Of a DNA stretch of 64,000 nt, positions 1 to 9,213 are shown piece by piece. Source of the stretch: Leishmania infantum JPCM5 (Eukaryota; Euglenozoa; Kinetoplastea; Trypanosomatida; Trypanosomatidae). Made by a program: the position numbers and the translations under genes. Under the pieces are notes generated by a model that worked only from the letters and a program-made list of their open reading frames with translations, was not told where the DNA came from and ran no database searches. The DNA lies in the NCBI RefSeq assembly GCF_000002875.2, contig NC_009413.2:129001-193000 (forward strand). Direction: 5' to 3'. The first letter of the stretch is position 1, and the number at the start of each line of letters is the position of its first letter.

Positions 1-767
1 GCATTGTTGTTGCGCCTACGAGACGCCTCGGACGAAACACTCACAGCGCTGGCGCTGACTATTTCGTGAGTCACCGAGGCGTCACACGACTTTGGAGAGC
101 GCACTGTCTTGCGTTGCCGCGCTGCCTCAGCAGGGTCGGGGAAGAGAACCTCCCGCCTCTGTGGATCCCTCGACTGTTGCAGTGACGGCGGTAGGGTCCC
201 CGGCGGCTCCGGCGATCGCGGTAGCTCAGAAGAGTGGTAGCTTTTATGCTCTGCGTCGCCGTCGACTCCTCGCGAGCTCATTGCAGAAAACGCGGTGCGA
301 TCGTCCGTGTGGAAGCCCGGCAGCCGCACTACAAAATCGTAAAAGTCGCCCAGTTTTGTAATAAGGGCCGCCCACTCAGCCGAAGCTACCAGGCTGGCGG
401 CACCGGCAAAGAAGGGCGAGCCCGCGGTTGTGGCTGCGTCGTTGGCTTGTGAGCTAGATGAGGACGACTGCGTTGGGGTCGGCACACTGCCGTGCTCAAG
501 GCCTCGCCCCTGCTGCCGTTGGTGACCTGCTTTCGGTGTCATGCTCCATGGGGCTAGCGAGGATGTGGACAGAACGTCGCGGCGGTTCAAGCCAAGCATG
601 GTAAGCGACGCAGATGAGGTCGGCCGGGGAGTTTGCCAGACCAGCGGTGAGAGAACGCCGGAGTTGCGGAGCCCTGCAACGTTGACGGTCATGAGAGAGC
701 TCACATCGATGCTGGACTGCCCACCGCCGTACCGACTGTGCACGGAGGAGTGCTGCGAGTCGCCCAT
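1..767 (-). CDS. Hypothetical protein, N-terminal 255 codons, runs off left edge
   Basis: I translated the minus strand from the ATG at 767 and found no stop through base 1, so this is the 5' part of a longer gene. The protein begins MGDSQHSSVHSRYGG. It is Ser/Pro/Gln-rich and probably disordered over about 120 residues. A short ordered-looking stretch follows near residues 135-160 (around AEWAALITKLGDFYDFVVRLPGF), then more Ser/Pro/Arg-rich sequence. Codon use is GC-ending like the neighbouring genes. Upstream, at about 785-870, the minus strand has CT-rich tracts suitable for trans-splicing. I recognise no family. The gene is real by frame length and composition, but its function cannot be judged from this fragment. 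Confidence 0.75.
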   Translation of the reverse strand, partial: MGDSQHSSVHSRYGGGQSSIDVSSLMTVNVAGLRNSGVLSPLVWQTPRPTSSASLTMLGLNRRDVLSTSSLAPWSMTPKAGHQRQQGRGLEHGSVPTPTQSSSSSSQANDAATTAGSPFFAGAASLVASAEWAALITKLGDFYDFVVRLPGFHTDDRTAFSAMSSRGVDGDAEHKSYHSSELPRSPEPPGTLPPSLQQSRDPQRREVLFPDPAEAARQRKTVRSPKSCDASVTHEIVSASAVSVSSEASRRRNNN

Positions 768-2475
768 GTGTGGTTGGACGAGCGAAGGAGGGAGGAGGAG
801 TGGCAACAGTGGCCGGCAAGCGGTGAAGCGCGCGCACAACTCCAAAGGAAGAAAGAGGGAAGAGGGCAGCGGTGCGCACACGAGGCGGAAGGAGTTTGTG
901 GAAAGATCCGTGTGCGTGAGGACGGTGACGGCGTTCGAATACGAGCGAGCAGCGGCGGCCACGATGGAGGGGCGTCGGCAAACAAAGAAGGGGGAAAACG
1001 AGGAAGGGCAGAGAAGAGAACGAGCCGCGCGTTGGGGCTTTTTGTGGGTGCGTGTGGTACTGATTCGCCTGCGCGCCTGGGGGTTGCGGAGGCAGAGGGG
1101 AGGTCAGGTAGAGAAAGAAAGAAAGCGCCTGCGGGCTTCCTCGCTTCGTCGCTTCAGCTGTCGACGCACCCGACACCCGCCTCACCTCTCGGCAGAGGAA
1201 ACTCGTCACAACACACGCGTAAAGAAAAGGGGAAAATGAGATGTCGCGCCCTTCCCCGACAGCGGAGAACGAGGGAAAAAGGGCGCGACGGCTGAGGAGG
1301 CGCACTCGAAGAGACGCGCCGCAGCAAGTCCTCGAAAGTTAACAAACAAGAACACCCGCCAGCGCAGGTGCTGCCGGCCACGCACTCGGGGCGTGCCCAA
1401 TTACCCCCAAAGTTCCTCCACACTCTTTTATGGCTCTGTGCTGGCGCTGCACGGACCGTGGCTGTGTTGGTGCACGGGATGACGACGCGGTACGACAAAC
1501 CGGCTCTCTACACGGAGCGGCGTTGCCCAGACTCTACCCGGCCCCGACTCTATGCCAGAAGGACTGCCGCGCTGTGCCGCAGAGAAGGGTCGTCTGAGCC
1601 CGCAAACACGCACGCAAAGGCACACAGACGCGCGCCACCCGTGAGCCAAAAGACAGCAAAAAGGCAGATTCCGAACACTGCGACTGGCCGACCAGTGGTG
1701 GTGGGAAGGGAATGCGGAGGGCGTGAGCGGGCGAAGAAGCAGAGCGGAAGAGAAGGGGCGAAAAGAGCGGGAGAGCGAGGGAGAGAGAGAGAGGGAGGGG
1801 GGAGGAAGAGAGGCAACGGGTGTGGGGAGGTGCATCATGTTGCCGGCAGAAACAGGCGTGAGCACTGCAACGAGGGGGGGTGTCAGCGCTTCGTTGTGCG
1901 CATGAGCACGCGCGCGCGCGCAGCCGCCCGCACGGCTTTGTGTTTTTCCCATGTTTTCATTGTCTCACATGTCGCGCTGCTTGTCCAAACGCGTTGCTGT
2001 CCTCTTTAGGTTCGGCGTAGCTGTAGGTCTATGGTGAGTCGACGCACCGTCCACAAGTCCCCTGCCGTCACCCACGGGGCACCATAGAGAAAGAGACACT
2101 TCTCTGCGCTCCTCACGAGTCCGTCGAAACTCGGCCAATCCACACGCGTCCGTGTGCACTTTTTGAGGCATTCAAGCGAGCACCCGCTTACCTGGTCAGC
2201 ACGTGTGTGTGTGTGCGTGCGTGTGCGTGTGCGTGTGTGCTTGTATGCTTGTGCGCGAGTCCACATACACGACACGCTCTAAAGACACAGCATGCGATGC
2301 GCCACCCCACACATGGCAGAGAGGCATAGTGAAAACGGTAAACGACGGCAAAGCCATGGAAAGCGAGAGCGGCACCCGCCACATCTCTAAACACGACGCG
2401 CGCCACAAGCGGCGATGCTCATCCGAGCGCCACACACCCTTCGCTCACGCACGCGCGCTCACGAATGCGGCTACT
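768..2475. other. Intergenic region (3' UTR of RPGRIP1L-like gene / leader of left-edge gene)
   Basis: No convincing gene. The + strand is strongly purine-rich at about 1735-1815 (CT-rich on the transcribed-sense minus strand), and there is a GT/GC-interrupted repeat at 2202-2240. Open frames here have repetitive composition and no family resemblance. Confidence 0.6.
2202..2240. repeat. Interrupted (GT)n microsatellite
   Basis: A run of GT units with GC interruptions, read directly on the + strand. It would be (CA)n in the minus-strand transcript. It lies about 240 bases past the stop of the RPGRIP1L-like gene. Confidence 0.85.
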
Positions 2476-5403
2476 TCACACACCGGACACCCACGACAGC
2501 CCAACGCTCAGCGTGCCCTGCGGATGCAGCTTCTCCGTGACTCGAATGGTCGCATGCGGCGAGTTGAGCAGCGGACGCAGCGCCACCTCCACCACGCCGA
2601 GGTTGGATTGCACATTGGTCGCGCGCTCATCAAACAGGACGAAGCTGACGACGCCAAACGCCACGAACCGGATCAGCGCCGGATCGACAATGACACGGTG
2701 ATCCACCGGCATCGCATCAAAAACAGGGTCTGTGGTAAAGGCGCGGCTAGACGGGTGCACGACAGTGTCCCGCACGCAGTTGAGGGCCCCGAGAGGCGAC
2801 GTGGCTGTATAGAAGACGTAGGGCTGAGGCGCCGTGCCTGCCTCTGCGGAGCCGCCCAGGCCCTCGGCGCGGAACACTTGAATGCGCAGGTGGCACACAG
2901 TGCGCAGCGCCACCATGGCCGCTTTGATCTCTGGCGCAGACAGAGTGAAGGAGGTCGCCCCGGCACGTGGGTCGGAAAGAGGGGCGCCTAGCAGGATGGG
3001 CAGCACAAGACGAGCGCAGCAGAACTCGACCAGGATACTCCCCACCTTCTGTCCCTCGCCGTCGATGAGGTTCAGTGTGTCTTCCACCGGGACCTCGCGC
3101 GCATTCAGCAGCGACGCTCCAGGCAGCTCCGCCATGGCTACCAATCGGCTCGTCTCGCCGGCGGCGCAGTGCAACTGGAAGCAGAAGGTTGTCTGCTCGA
3201 TGGCCGCCAGCGTGACAGCGTCCTTTGCGAGACCTTCGTATTGGAAGCGCACGTCCACAACGTCATCGAGAGCGCGCAGCGTCGGCCCCACCATCGCCTC
3301 GTAGTCCGCCAGCCCCTCCAGCGTGAAAAAGAATGAGACAGGGGCTTTGAGATTGGCAATGCCCAAGGAACGGCACATGGCCGCCTCCTGACTCTGCAGC
3401 CCGCGAATGGAAAAGGTAATCAGTCCCTCGGCGTCGAGCCCGCTCGCTGTGGCGGCTGCCCGATACGCCTGCAGTTGCTGTTTGGCGAAAATGGTCTGTA
3501 CATGCGTCACCCGACCACGAAGGGCAATGCTCTCCTCGAGCAGCATATCTCGCTCATCGCTCACCTTGCGCAGCATCTCGCGAGACTGCTCCACCTGCTC
3601 AGCCATCTGTTGACAGCGCGTCTCGGCCAGTTCCAGGTCCATCGCAGCGGTGGCCAGAGCCTCGCGCATCTGGCCCTGCTCCCAGTCGCCGTCCCACGAC
3701 AGGGCCTCGAAAAGATCGAGCGCTTCCCTCGCCTCCTTCGCCGGGGCCGCACCAGCGGCGTCGGCCTCACCGCGAGACGTGGCAGCGGCGCCTCCATCAG
3801 CAGTACCACCCACGTCCGCCTCACGCTTCGGTATCCGCGATCCCCTCTTCTTGATTGCCGCCACTGCCAGGGCGCGATGCACGTCGTCGTCGGTGAGGTC
3901 GGCTCCTGCTGCGGCGGCCGCCGCGGCTGTGTGCCCCGCGAACGCAATCTGCGCCGACATAGCACTCTTCTCCTTCTCTAGCTTTGCTACCTGACCGCGG
4001 TAGAGCTGGAGGTCCTCCTGCGTGCCCTCCAACCGACGACGCAGCTCCGCAAGGTCGTGTTGGCAGTTAAGCAGCTTTCGCTCCACCTCCCGTCGTTCTC
4101 GCTCCGCCGTGTCGCGCATCTCCTGAACCTCCGTGAGACGACTGTCGAACTCAAGGCGAACCGCCGTCTCCGTCTCACGCTGGCAAGCCTGCAGCGAGCC
4201 AACGAGCTTCAGCAACTCCTGTTCGATATTTGTGCACTCCGCCGTTTTGCGCTGCAGCGCCAGCTCCAACTCGTCCATCGACCCGCATCGCGTTCGCAGC
4301 GACGCTGCCTCGTGCTCCACCGTGAACAAAGCCCTCTTTGTGTCCGCATGGGCTGTGTGCGCCTCCTTGAGTTCCTCGATGAGCCGGTTGCACTCACCCT
4401 TCAGCGTCTCGACCTGTCCTTGCGCATACTGGAGGCGACTGTTCAGGAGAGTGGCCTCGCTCGCCTTGCGGTGCACCTCCCCTTGTAGGGTCACCATCTC
4501 CATCGGGTCTGGGCCGCCCGCCTCCACCGAGTTTGTGGCCTGCCTGTCTGCCTCCATGAGTCGCACCTTCAAACTCAGTTCCTGCTTCTCACGAGCGAGG
4601 GTGCCAATAGAGGCGCGGTACTGCGCCTCCAGCTGCTGCTGCAGCCCCTGCACGGCTTGGCTGGACTGCGCCTGCAGCTGCTGCTGGCCGAGTAGGGCGG
4701 CGTTGAGCTCCTCGCGTACCTGCTGAAGCTGAGAACGGAGCTGTGCTGCCTCCTGCTTTGCCGCTGCCAAGGTGGCTGCGGAGGCGTCAGCTGACTTGGT
4801 GGTTGCGTTGCTCGAAGCAGCGAGTGCAGTAGTTCGCGCCTTGGCAGCGGCAAGGGCAGCCGCGCGCACCTGCTGGAGCTCCAGCTGCGCATGCGCGAGC
4901 GCTGCTTTGCAGGCCGCCAGCTCAGCCTCGCTCACACCCGCAGCGGCAGTCGCGAGGTTCGGCGAGCTGCCCTGCTTCTTAAACTGCTTCGCTGTGTCCG
5001 AGGACGTGCCGGTGGGCGCGTGAGCAGGCTGATTCGGGTTCAACGGAGGCAGCAGCCCCCTTAGCGACGGCGTCGCAGACGAGCCTCGAATCGCTGCCTC
5101 GGCCGCTGAGTGGGGTCGTGCGGGTAGTGCCGCCGAACACGGCGATGACGCAGGGCCGGGGGATGCCACTGCGCCACTCTCCTGCGCCCGACGCCAGTCC
5201 GCGACAAGGCGGCGAAACTGCGTCTGCACCTTCTTGAGCTTCTCCTCCAGCTCATTCTTCTGGAGCTTCAATATGCTGTTCTCGTGCAGGGCGCGCTGAA
5301 GGCGATCCTCCAAGTCGCGCTCAGGCGTCACCGTCGCCGTGGCGCCGTGGCGTTGCACAACGCCCAACGCACAAAATTCGTGTGCTTTACTACGTGCGTG
5401 CAT
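2476..5403 (-). CDS. RPGRIP1L/MKS5-like coiled-coil protein with two C-terminal C2 domains
   Basis: 975 residues from the ATG at 5403; the frame extends further only to a GTG. Residues about 20-640 are almost continuous heptad coiled coil, rich in Gln, Glu and Ala, with a short Pro/Ser break near 60-110. Two beta-rich C2-like domains follow. The first, about 687-805, starts SFFFTLEGL and ends with a sequence like the RPGRIP1 'VEYWIRLRVP' strand. The second, about 839-970, contains PQPYVFYTA, a 'VSFVLFDE' strand and ends HPQGTLSVGLSW. That order and those strand motifs match the RPGRIP1/RPGRIP1L (MKS5, NPHP8) family, whose members organise the ciliary transition zone. The inferred role is therefore the base of the flagellum. 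Some other coiled-coil C2 protein remains possible. Family assignment is by eye. Confidence 0.6.
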   Translation of the reverse strand: MHARSKAHEFCALGVVQRHGATATVTPERDLEDRLQRALHENSILKLQKNELEEKLKKVQTQFRRLVADWRRAQESGAVASPGPASSPCSAALPARPHSAAEAAIRGSSATPSLRGLLPPLNPNQPAHAPTGTSSDTAKQFKKQGSSPNLATAAAGVSEAELAACKAALAHAQLELQQVRAAALAAAKARTTALAASSNATTKSADASAATLAAAKQEAAQLRSQLQQVREELNAALLGQQQLQAQSSQAVQGLQQQLEAQYRASIGTLAREKQELSLKVRLMEADRQATNSVEAGGPDPMEMVTLQGEVHRKASEATLLNSRLQYAQGQVETLKGECNRLIEELKEAHTAHADTKRALFTVEHEAASLRTRCGSMDELELALQRKTAECTNIEQELLKLVGSLQACQRETETAVRLEFDSRLTEVQEMRDTAERERREVERKLLNCQHDLAELRRRLEGTQEDLQLYRGQVAKLEKEKSAMSAQIAFAGHTAAAAAAAGADLTDDDVHRALAVAAIKKRGSRIPKREADVGGTADGGAAATSRGEADAAGAAPAKEAREALDLFEALSWDGDWEQGQMREALATAAMDLELAETRCQQMAEQVEQSREMLRKVSDERDMLLEESIALRGRVTHVQTIFAKQQLQAYRAAATASGLDAEGLITFSIRGLQSQEAAMCRSLGIANLKAPVSFFFTLEGLADYEAMVGPTLRALDDVVDVRFQYEGLAKDAVTLAAIEQTTFCFQLHCAAGETSRLVAMAELPGASLLNAREVPVEDTLNLIDGEGQKVGSILVEFCCARLVLPILLGAPLSDPRAGATSFTLSAPEIKAAMVALRTVCHLRIQVFRAEGLGGSAEAGTAPQPYVFYTATSPLGALNCVRDTVVHPSSRAFTTDPVFDAMPVDHRVIVDPALIRFVAFGVVSFVLFDERATNVQSNLGVVEVALRPLLNSPHATIRVTEKLHPQGTLSVGLSWVSGV

Positions 5404-5712
5404 GTCGTATAGAGATCGACAGGGGGGGCGGGGTAGGCTATGCGGCACGCCTGCGGCGGCGTGCCTTCAATACGCTTGTGCGGGTACAACTCTGGGATCT
5501 ATCTAGCAGTGCATATATAGCGTTCACTTATCTATGGCGAATGTCTATCTTTGGATACACGCGCGTCTACGGCCCTGCCGGTATGTATGCCGGTGCTTCG
5601 GCGCGCCTGTGAACGGATATGATCAGCAACGAGTTGGTAAGCGCGCAGCTGAGCAAGAAAAAAAAAACGACGAGGAGACAGCTCTGCCGCACTGGATCGA
5701 GTCGACAGAGAG

Positions 5713-5744
5713 AGGGGGGAGGGAGGGAGGGAGGGAGGGAGGGG
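5713..5744. repeat. (GGGA)n tract, potential G-quadruplex on + strand
   Basis: Six or more successive GGG runs separated by single A or AG. The + strand is the transcription template here, so the RNA would be CCCT-rich and any quadruplex would form on the template DNA. Confidence 0.8.
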
Positions 5745-6107
5745 ACGAAGGACCGTAACAACGCTCAGATTAACGCTCACGAGTGGCGCAAAACTTCGAT
5801 GAGATGCGTCAGGAAGATAGCAACAAAGAAAAAGATGGGAGATGATGATCCGCTGCCACGCTGCCAGCAGCTGCGACTCAGCCGCACACCCGATACGGCG
5901 CGGCAGCGGCAGAAAGAGGCAATACGCAAAGTCGGTATTGTGAGTCACGCGAAAGCGGCACGGACAACGCAATCGGCGGAAGGAAGAGAAAGAGGAGTTC
6001 AAGGTGTGTGAAAGAAGAGGAGAACAGTGAAAACCCCGAACGCCCGCGGAAGGCGCCGTGGTGCGCATGCAATGCCTCGCACCAGCACGCAGAAGTGCAC
6101 ATCTTTA

Positions 6108-6737
6108 TTGATGTGTCCATTTGCTCTGCCGTAGAACAGGAATTCGACTCCACTCTACGCCCGGTCTGTCACGGGGCCCATCGCGCGGTGCAGAGCAGCC
6201 GTCGACACACGCCGGCACAGCAATGCGCCGACCCGTTCATCGGACAGCACGGCCCCGGCGCCTAAAAACTCTACCCACCCCACTATGCCGGTCGCCACCG
6301 GGTGCATCTCCCCCGGGGTGGCACTCCGGCGCCCCACACCAGCCGTCGGCCCTGCGAGGGGCCGGGTGGGACACACGCTCGAGTCACGCGGGCACTCTGC
6401 CTATCAGGTGGGTGTGGCACAGACCTCTTCACGGTCGCGGGGCGCTCCGACGCCACCCCACCCAGGACCGGGCCGCCGACGTCAGCAGCGATCCATCGCT
6501 CTGTCCTCCACACCGTGTCGTGGGTGCCTGGCCCTGTCACCACCAGAAGTGGTTCGGCGTTGGCAGCGATGAGGGGGGATAGAGGAGGGGCTGCCCAGCC
6601 CCCCCCTCCCCCCCGCAGACAGAGTGGGAGGTGCACTGGGCCCTGCGATACCGCTCACGGCGGCGTCCTCCGTCTCCCCCTCCCACCATCAAGGGGGGCG
6701 AGACAACTGTCGAACGACGAGAAACGGGCATGCTGCC
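6108..6737. mobile_element. SIDER-like degenerate retroposon, copy 1
   Basis: A block of about 630 bases repeated almost unchanged at 27014-27641. Identity begins at TTGATG(T/C)GTCCATT and ends at GGGCATGCTGCC; sequence on either side is unrelated. Differences noticed are a few single-base substitutions and the length of C-runs near 6597-6618. Size, dispersed non-coding nature and position in the 3' UTR of the upstream gene (SF3B4) fit the Leishmania SIDER family (degenerate retroposons related to ingi/DIRE), which is known to influence mRNA stability. I did not find clear target-site duplications or a poly(A) tail, so element orientation and SIDER1/SIDER2 subtype are not settled. Small frames inside it are not genes. 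Confidence 0.7.
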
Positions 6738-7045
6738 GTCGGGGCTCATTCGCTGGGCATGGTTGGGGGATGGCAGCCTCATAGTGCAGTCACTCCTCCC
6801 TTACCCAAGGCCCTTGCAAGGGGCGGTTCTCAGAGCGAGTTGCTTGTTGCATGATGTAAGCGCCTTCTTGCTAGGGAGTTGGATAGTAGCCGGAGAGGTC
6901 GAAGGGAAGGCGCGGGCGACGGGCAAGGCGAAGGCACGCCGCAGCCCTCCCGAGACCCCTCCCCTGTGTGCGCTAGTCACAGGTGCAGCGCCTAAACACG
7001 CACAGACGCGCAGGCATACGTCAAAAATGGCGTTCTCTCCTGCTC

Positions 7046-7828
7046 TCAGCGACGCGGGCGGCTGTACACATTCACCTTCTCCGCCCATGACGCGTCCTGC
7101 ACACGGCTTTGCTGCCGCTCCTGTCGCACCTCCGCCATCTCCTTCGCCACCATCTCACGGTAGCGCCTCTCCTCCTCGCGAATGAGGGCGGCGTTCGCGC
7201 GCTCCTCCTTCGTGCCGTGCAGCCGCCCGCTGCCGTCCTCCATCTGTGCGTAGTGCACAGAAATGACGCGATCACGGAACACCTTCTGGTCCATGTCTCG
7301 AATGACGCGGTCGCTTGCTTCAAACGTCTTGTACGAAAGAATGACAACGCCGCGAAAGTTGCCGACGGAGTCGCGCAGCATGCGGGGCGGGGCAGCGAAC
7401 TGGCCGAAGCTTTCGAAGAACCGCGTCACGTCGAACTCCGTGACGCGGTAATCGACGTTGCGTACCACCACCTTGGCACCCACCTCGTGCAAGCCAATCA
7501 CCGCCGCCCCGCTCCTCTGTGTGCCCGCTGCACCACCCTGCGCCACCTCGTTACTGGCGTGAAAGACGCGCAGCTCCTTATTGAACAGCTTCACGCGCGC
7601 TCGGTAGAGAGCCTCGAAGCAGTACTTGGCGTCCTCGGCGTTCTCGAAGTCGACGTAGCAGCGCGAGGCGCGCTGCGGCATCCCGTTAATGTTCACCTCG
7701 GTCGGCCAGCTAATATTCTGGATGCGCCCGAACTGCAGACACAGCTCGTACATGATGCCCTCATCACAGTGCTCGTCTAGGTTGGTAAAGCTTACACGCC
7801 GCAGATCCTCGCGTTTGTACGTGGCCAT
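7046..7828 (-). CDS. SF3B4: Splicing factor 3B subunit 4 (SF3B4/SAP49-like), two RRMs
   Basis: 260 residues from the ATG at 7828 (MATYKRED). The frame extends upstream only to a non-ATG codon. RRM1 spans about 10-92, with RNP2 VSFTNL at 12-17 and RNP1 ASRCYVDF at 54-61. RRM2 spans about 117-195, with RNP2 KVVVRNV at 119-125 and RNP1 FRGVVILSY at 158-166. A charged tail rich in Glu/Arg follows. Two closely spaced RRMs near the N-terminus with a short tail is the SF3B4 layout. In this family the protein sits in the SF3b part of the U2 snRNP and contacts pre-mRNA near the branch point. In trypanosomatids U2 serves mainly trans-splicing. The Pro/Gly-rich tail of animal SF3B4 is absent. Its 3' UTR contains SIDER-like copy 1. 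Confidence 0.75.
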   Translation of the reverse strand: MATYKREDLRRVSFTNLDEHCDEGIMYELCLQFGRIQNISWPTEVNINGMPQRASRCYVDFENAEDAKYCFEALYRARVKLFNKELRVFHASNEVAQGGAAGTQRSGAAVIGLHEVGAKVVVRNVDYRVTEFDVTRFFESFGQFAAPPRMLRDSVGNFRGVVILSYKTFEASDRVIRDMDQKVFRDRVISVHYAQMEDGSGRLHGTKEERANAALIREEERRYREMVAKEMAEVRQERQQSRVQDASWAEKVNVYSRPRR

Positions 7829-8712
7829 GGTGAAAAGCGGGAGGGGAGGGTTCAAAAACGCTGAACCAGAAACAGTGTGAGACCCGATACTTTCATTTCG
7901 CGCGCGTGTGCGCGATTAAGTCACCACGCACGGTCATGCGAAGTGTGTGGTTGGCGGGGGTGAGGTGGCGAGAAGGCGAAGGGTTTCAAATGGCAGTAGT
8001 CACCGCAGAGGTAGAGAACGATGAAGAGGGGGAGGGGCAAGAGAGGGTGTAGAGTGGGAACGTGAGGAGCGCGCCGGGCACACCCCTCACAGGCGCGCAT
8101 GCATTCGCGTGTACGTTGTGCGCAGCCATGCTCCTCGCGTGATGTAGGGCGCACACGACGACACGAATAGCAAAGGCACTTCGCCTGGCGCTCCGCTGAC
8201 GTTCCCCAGAGGCCACACTGCACTATCTTCCATGTGAGAGAGCCAGTTCTGTGTGGGGGCCTTCTAGTATTTCTGAGCGTAGGTATGTGCACCACTCAAC
8301 CTCAGCTGCGCTCTCCACTCGCAGTGGCACTTGCAGCAAGAGCAGCATTTGGGGCGTGATACAAGTGACTGCGCGAAAGCTTAGCATCGATCCCACTTTC
8401 TTGTTCTGCCGCCCGAGGCGCTGTTTAGCGGAGCCGTTATGCGTACGAGAGCGAGAAAGAGAGGTGGGGTGGTGCGGGGTGGTGTGGTGTGGAGACACCA
8501 TCCGTGATGGTGTCTCCACACCGTCCCTCCCTCCCTCCTGCAAACAAATAAAAAACGGCACAACGACGCACGCCACTTCTGCACGGCGCCGCGGCGCACG
8601 CGCACGCACCCATGCACATCCAAGACACACGCGCACACACAAAACTCCACGCTGTGCCGAAGCGCTTGCGCGCCAAGCATGAGGGAGTCGTGTCCGAGCG
8701 GGACGGCAGCGG
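7829..8712. other. Intergenic region between RPB4 and SF3B4
   Basis: Non-coding. It holds a perfect hairpin (8486-8522) near the RPB4 stop. CT-rich minus-strand sequence around 8015-8050 could serve as the trans-splicing tract for SF3B4. No gene seen. Confidence 0.6.
8486..8522. other. Perfect 17-bp stem, 3-nt loop hairpin in RPB4 3' UTR
   Basis: The left arm 8486-8502 and right arm 8506-8522 are exact reverse complements separated by CGT. The DNA before the left arm is G-rich (8463-8485) and the DNA after the right arm is C/T-rich (8523-8537), so the stem could extend imperfectly. It starts about 190 bases after the RPB4 stop, so it should be in that mRNA's 3' UTR. Confidence 0.85.
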
Positions 8713-9213
8713 TTAGTAGGACAGCATGCCTAGTATGTCGTCCAGCTCCGCATCCTCGAAGCGGTACAACGACGGGATCAACTCCACCGCCTCCCTCGTC
8801 GTGGTCGGTCGCAGCGTCGTGAGAGCAATAATCTCGAAGGGCTTCATGCGCTCTGTGCGAGACCCAGGTGATGGGGCAGCGGCGGACGGTGCAGTGCCCT
8901 CAGGCGGCAGCACTGCGTAGCCGTTCTCGTCAATCTGGAGCCCCGTCAAGTGGGCATTTGCAACGCCACCGCCACCGGCGCGCAGTCGCAGCCGTTTCCC
9001 GTGCAGGCTGTTCACCATACTCTCTGGCGCACAGTCCTCCTGTAGGATATCGACCGCCTCACAGCAGGACTGAATCAGCACGCCTTTGATCTTGTCTGTG
9101 TCCTCGGCGCCGATACGTTTCTCGTGAAGAATACGCGCTACAATAGGAAGGGAAAGCGGCTCGGCGTTGTTGAAGACGGGGCCGAGGTTACCCTCGACGT
9201 AGCTCTCTTCCAT
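8713..9213 (-). CDS. RPB4: RNA polymerase II subunit RPB4 (Rpb4/RPC9 family)
   Basis: 166 residues; ATG at 9213, stop TAA at 8715-8713. The N-terminal part (about 8-60) carries the helical NAEPLSLPIVARIL and SCCEAVDIL segments. The C-terminal 35 residues contain LRPTTTREAVELIPSL and end ELDDILGMLSY, the HRDC-like Rpb4/RPC17 signature of a TxxEAxxLIPSL helix followed by a final helix. RPB4 pairs with RPB7 to form the stalk of RNA polymerase II. The Pol III homologue RPC9/RPC17 has the same fold and cannot be fully excluded by eye. A Gly-rich and Pro/Ala-rich linker (about 75-125) separates the halves and is longer than in yeast or human Pol II stalk proteins. Its mRNA would carry the 8486-8522 hairpin. 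Confidence 0.75.
   Translation of the reverse strand: MEESYVEGNLGPVFNNAEPLSLPIVARILHEKRIGAEDTDKIKGVLIQSCCEAVDILQEDCAPESMVNSLHGKRLRLRAGGGGVANAHLTGLQIDENGYAVLPPEGTAPSAAAPSPGSRTERMKPFEIIALTTLRPTTTREAVELIPSLYRFEDAELDDILGMLSY

Larger units (their letters stand above)
5404..7045. other. Intergenic region with SIDER-like element and GGGA repeat
   Basis: Lies between the SF3B4 stop and the RPGRIP1L-like start. It holds the SIDER-like copy at 6108-6737 and a GGGA tract at 5713-5744. An A-run at 5658-5668 on the + strand (T-run on the minus strand) is the best candidate trans-splicing signal for the downstream gene. No coding gene seen. Confidence 0.6.

Noticed and set aside
496..1305. 269-codon minus-strand frame overlapping the left-edge gene
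   Set aside because: Different phase from the gene starting at 767; Pro/Ser/Arg-rich with leader-like sequence.
5404..5448. 15-codon N-terminal extension of the RPGRIP1L-like protein
   Set aside because: It begins with GTG, not ATG; the first ATG is at 5403.
6283..6636. Open frames inside the SIDER-like elements
   Set aside because: Both copies share them only because the DNA is nearly identical; the frames are short and have no retroelement domain.
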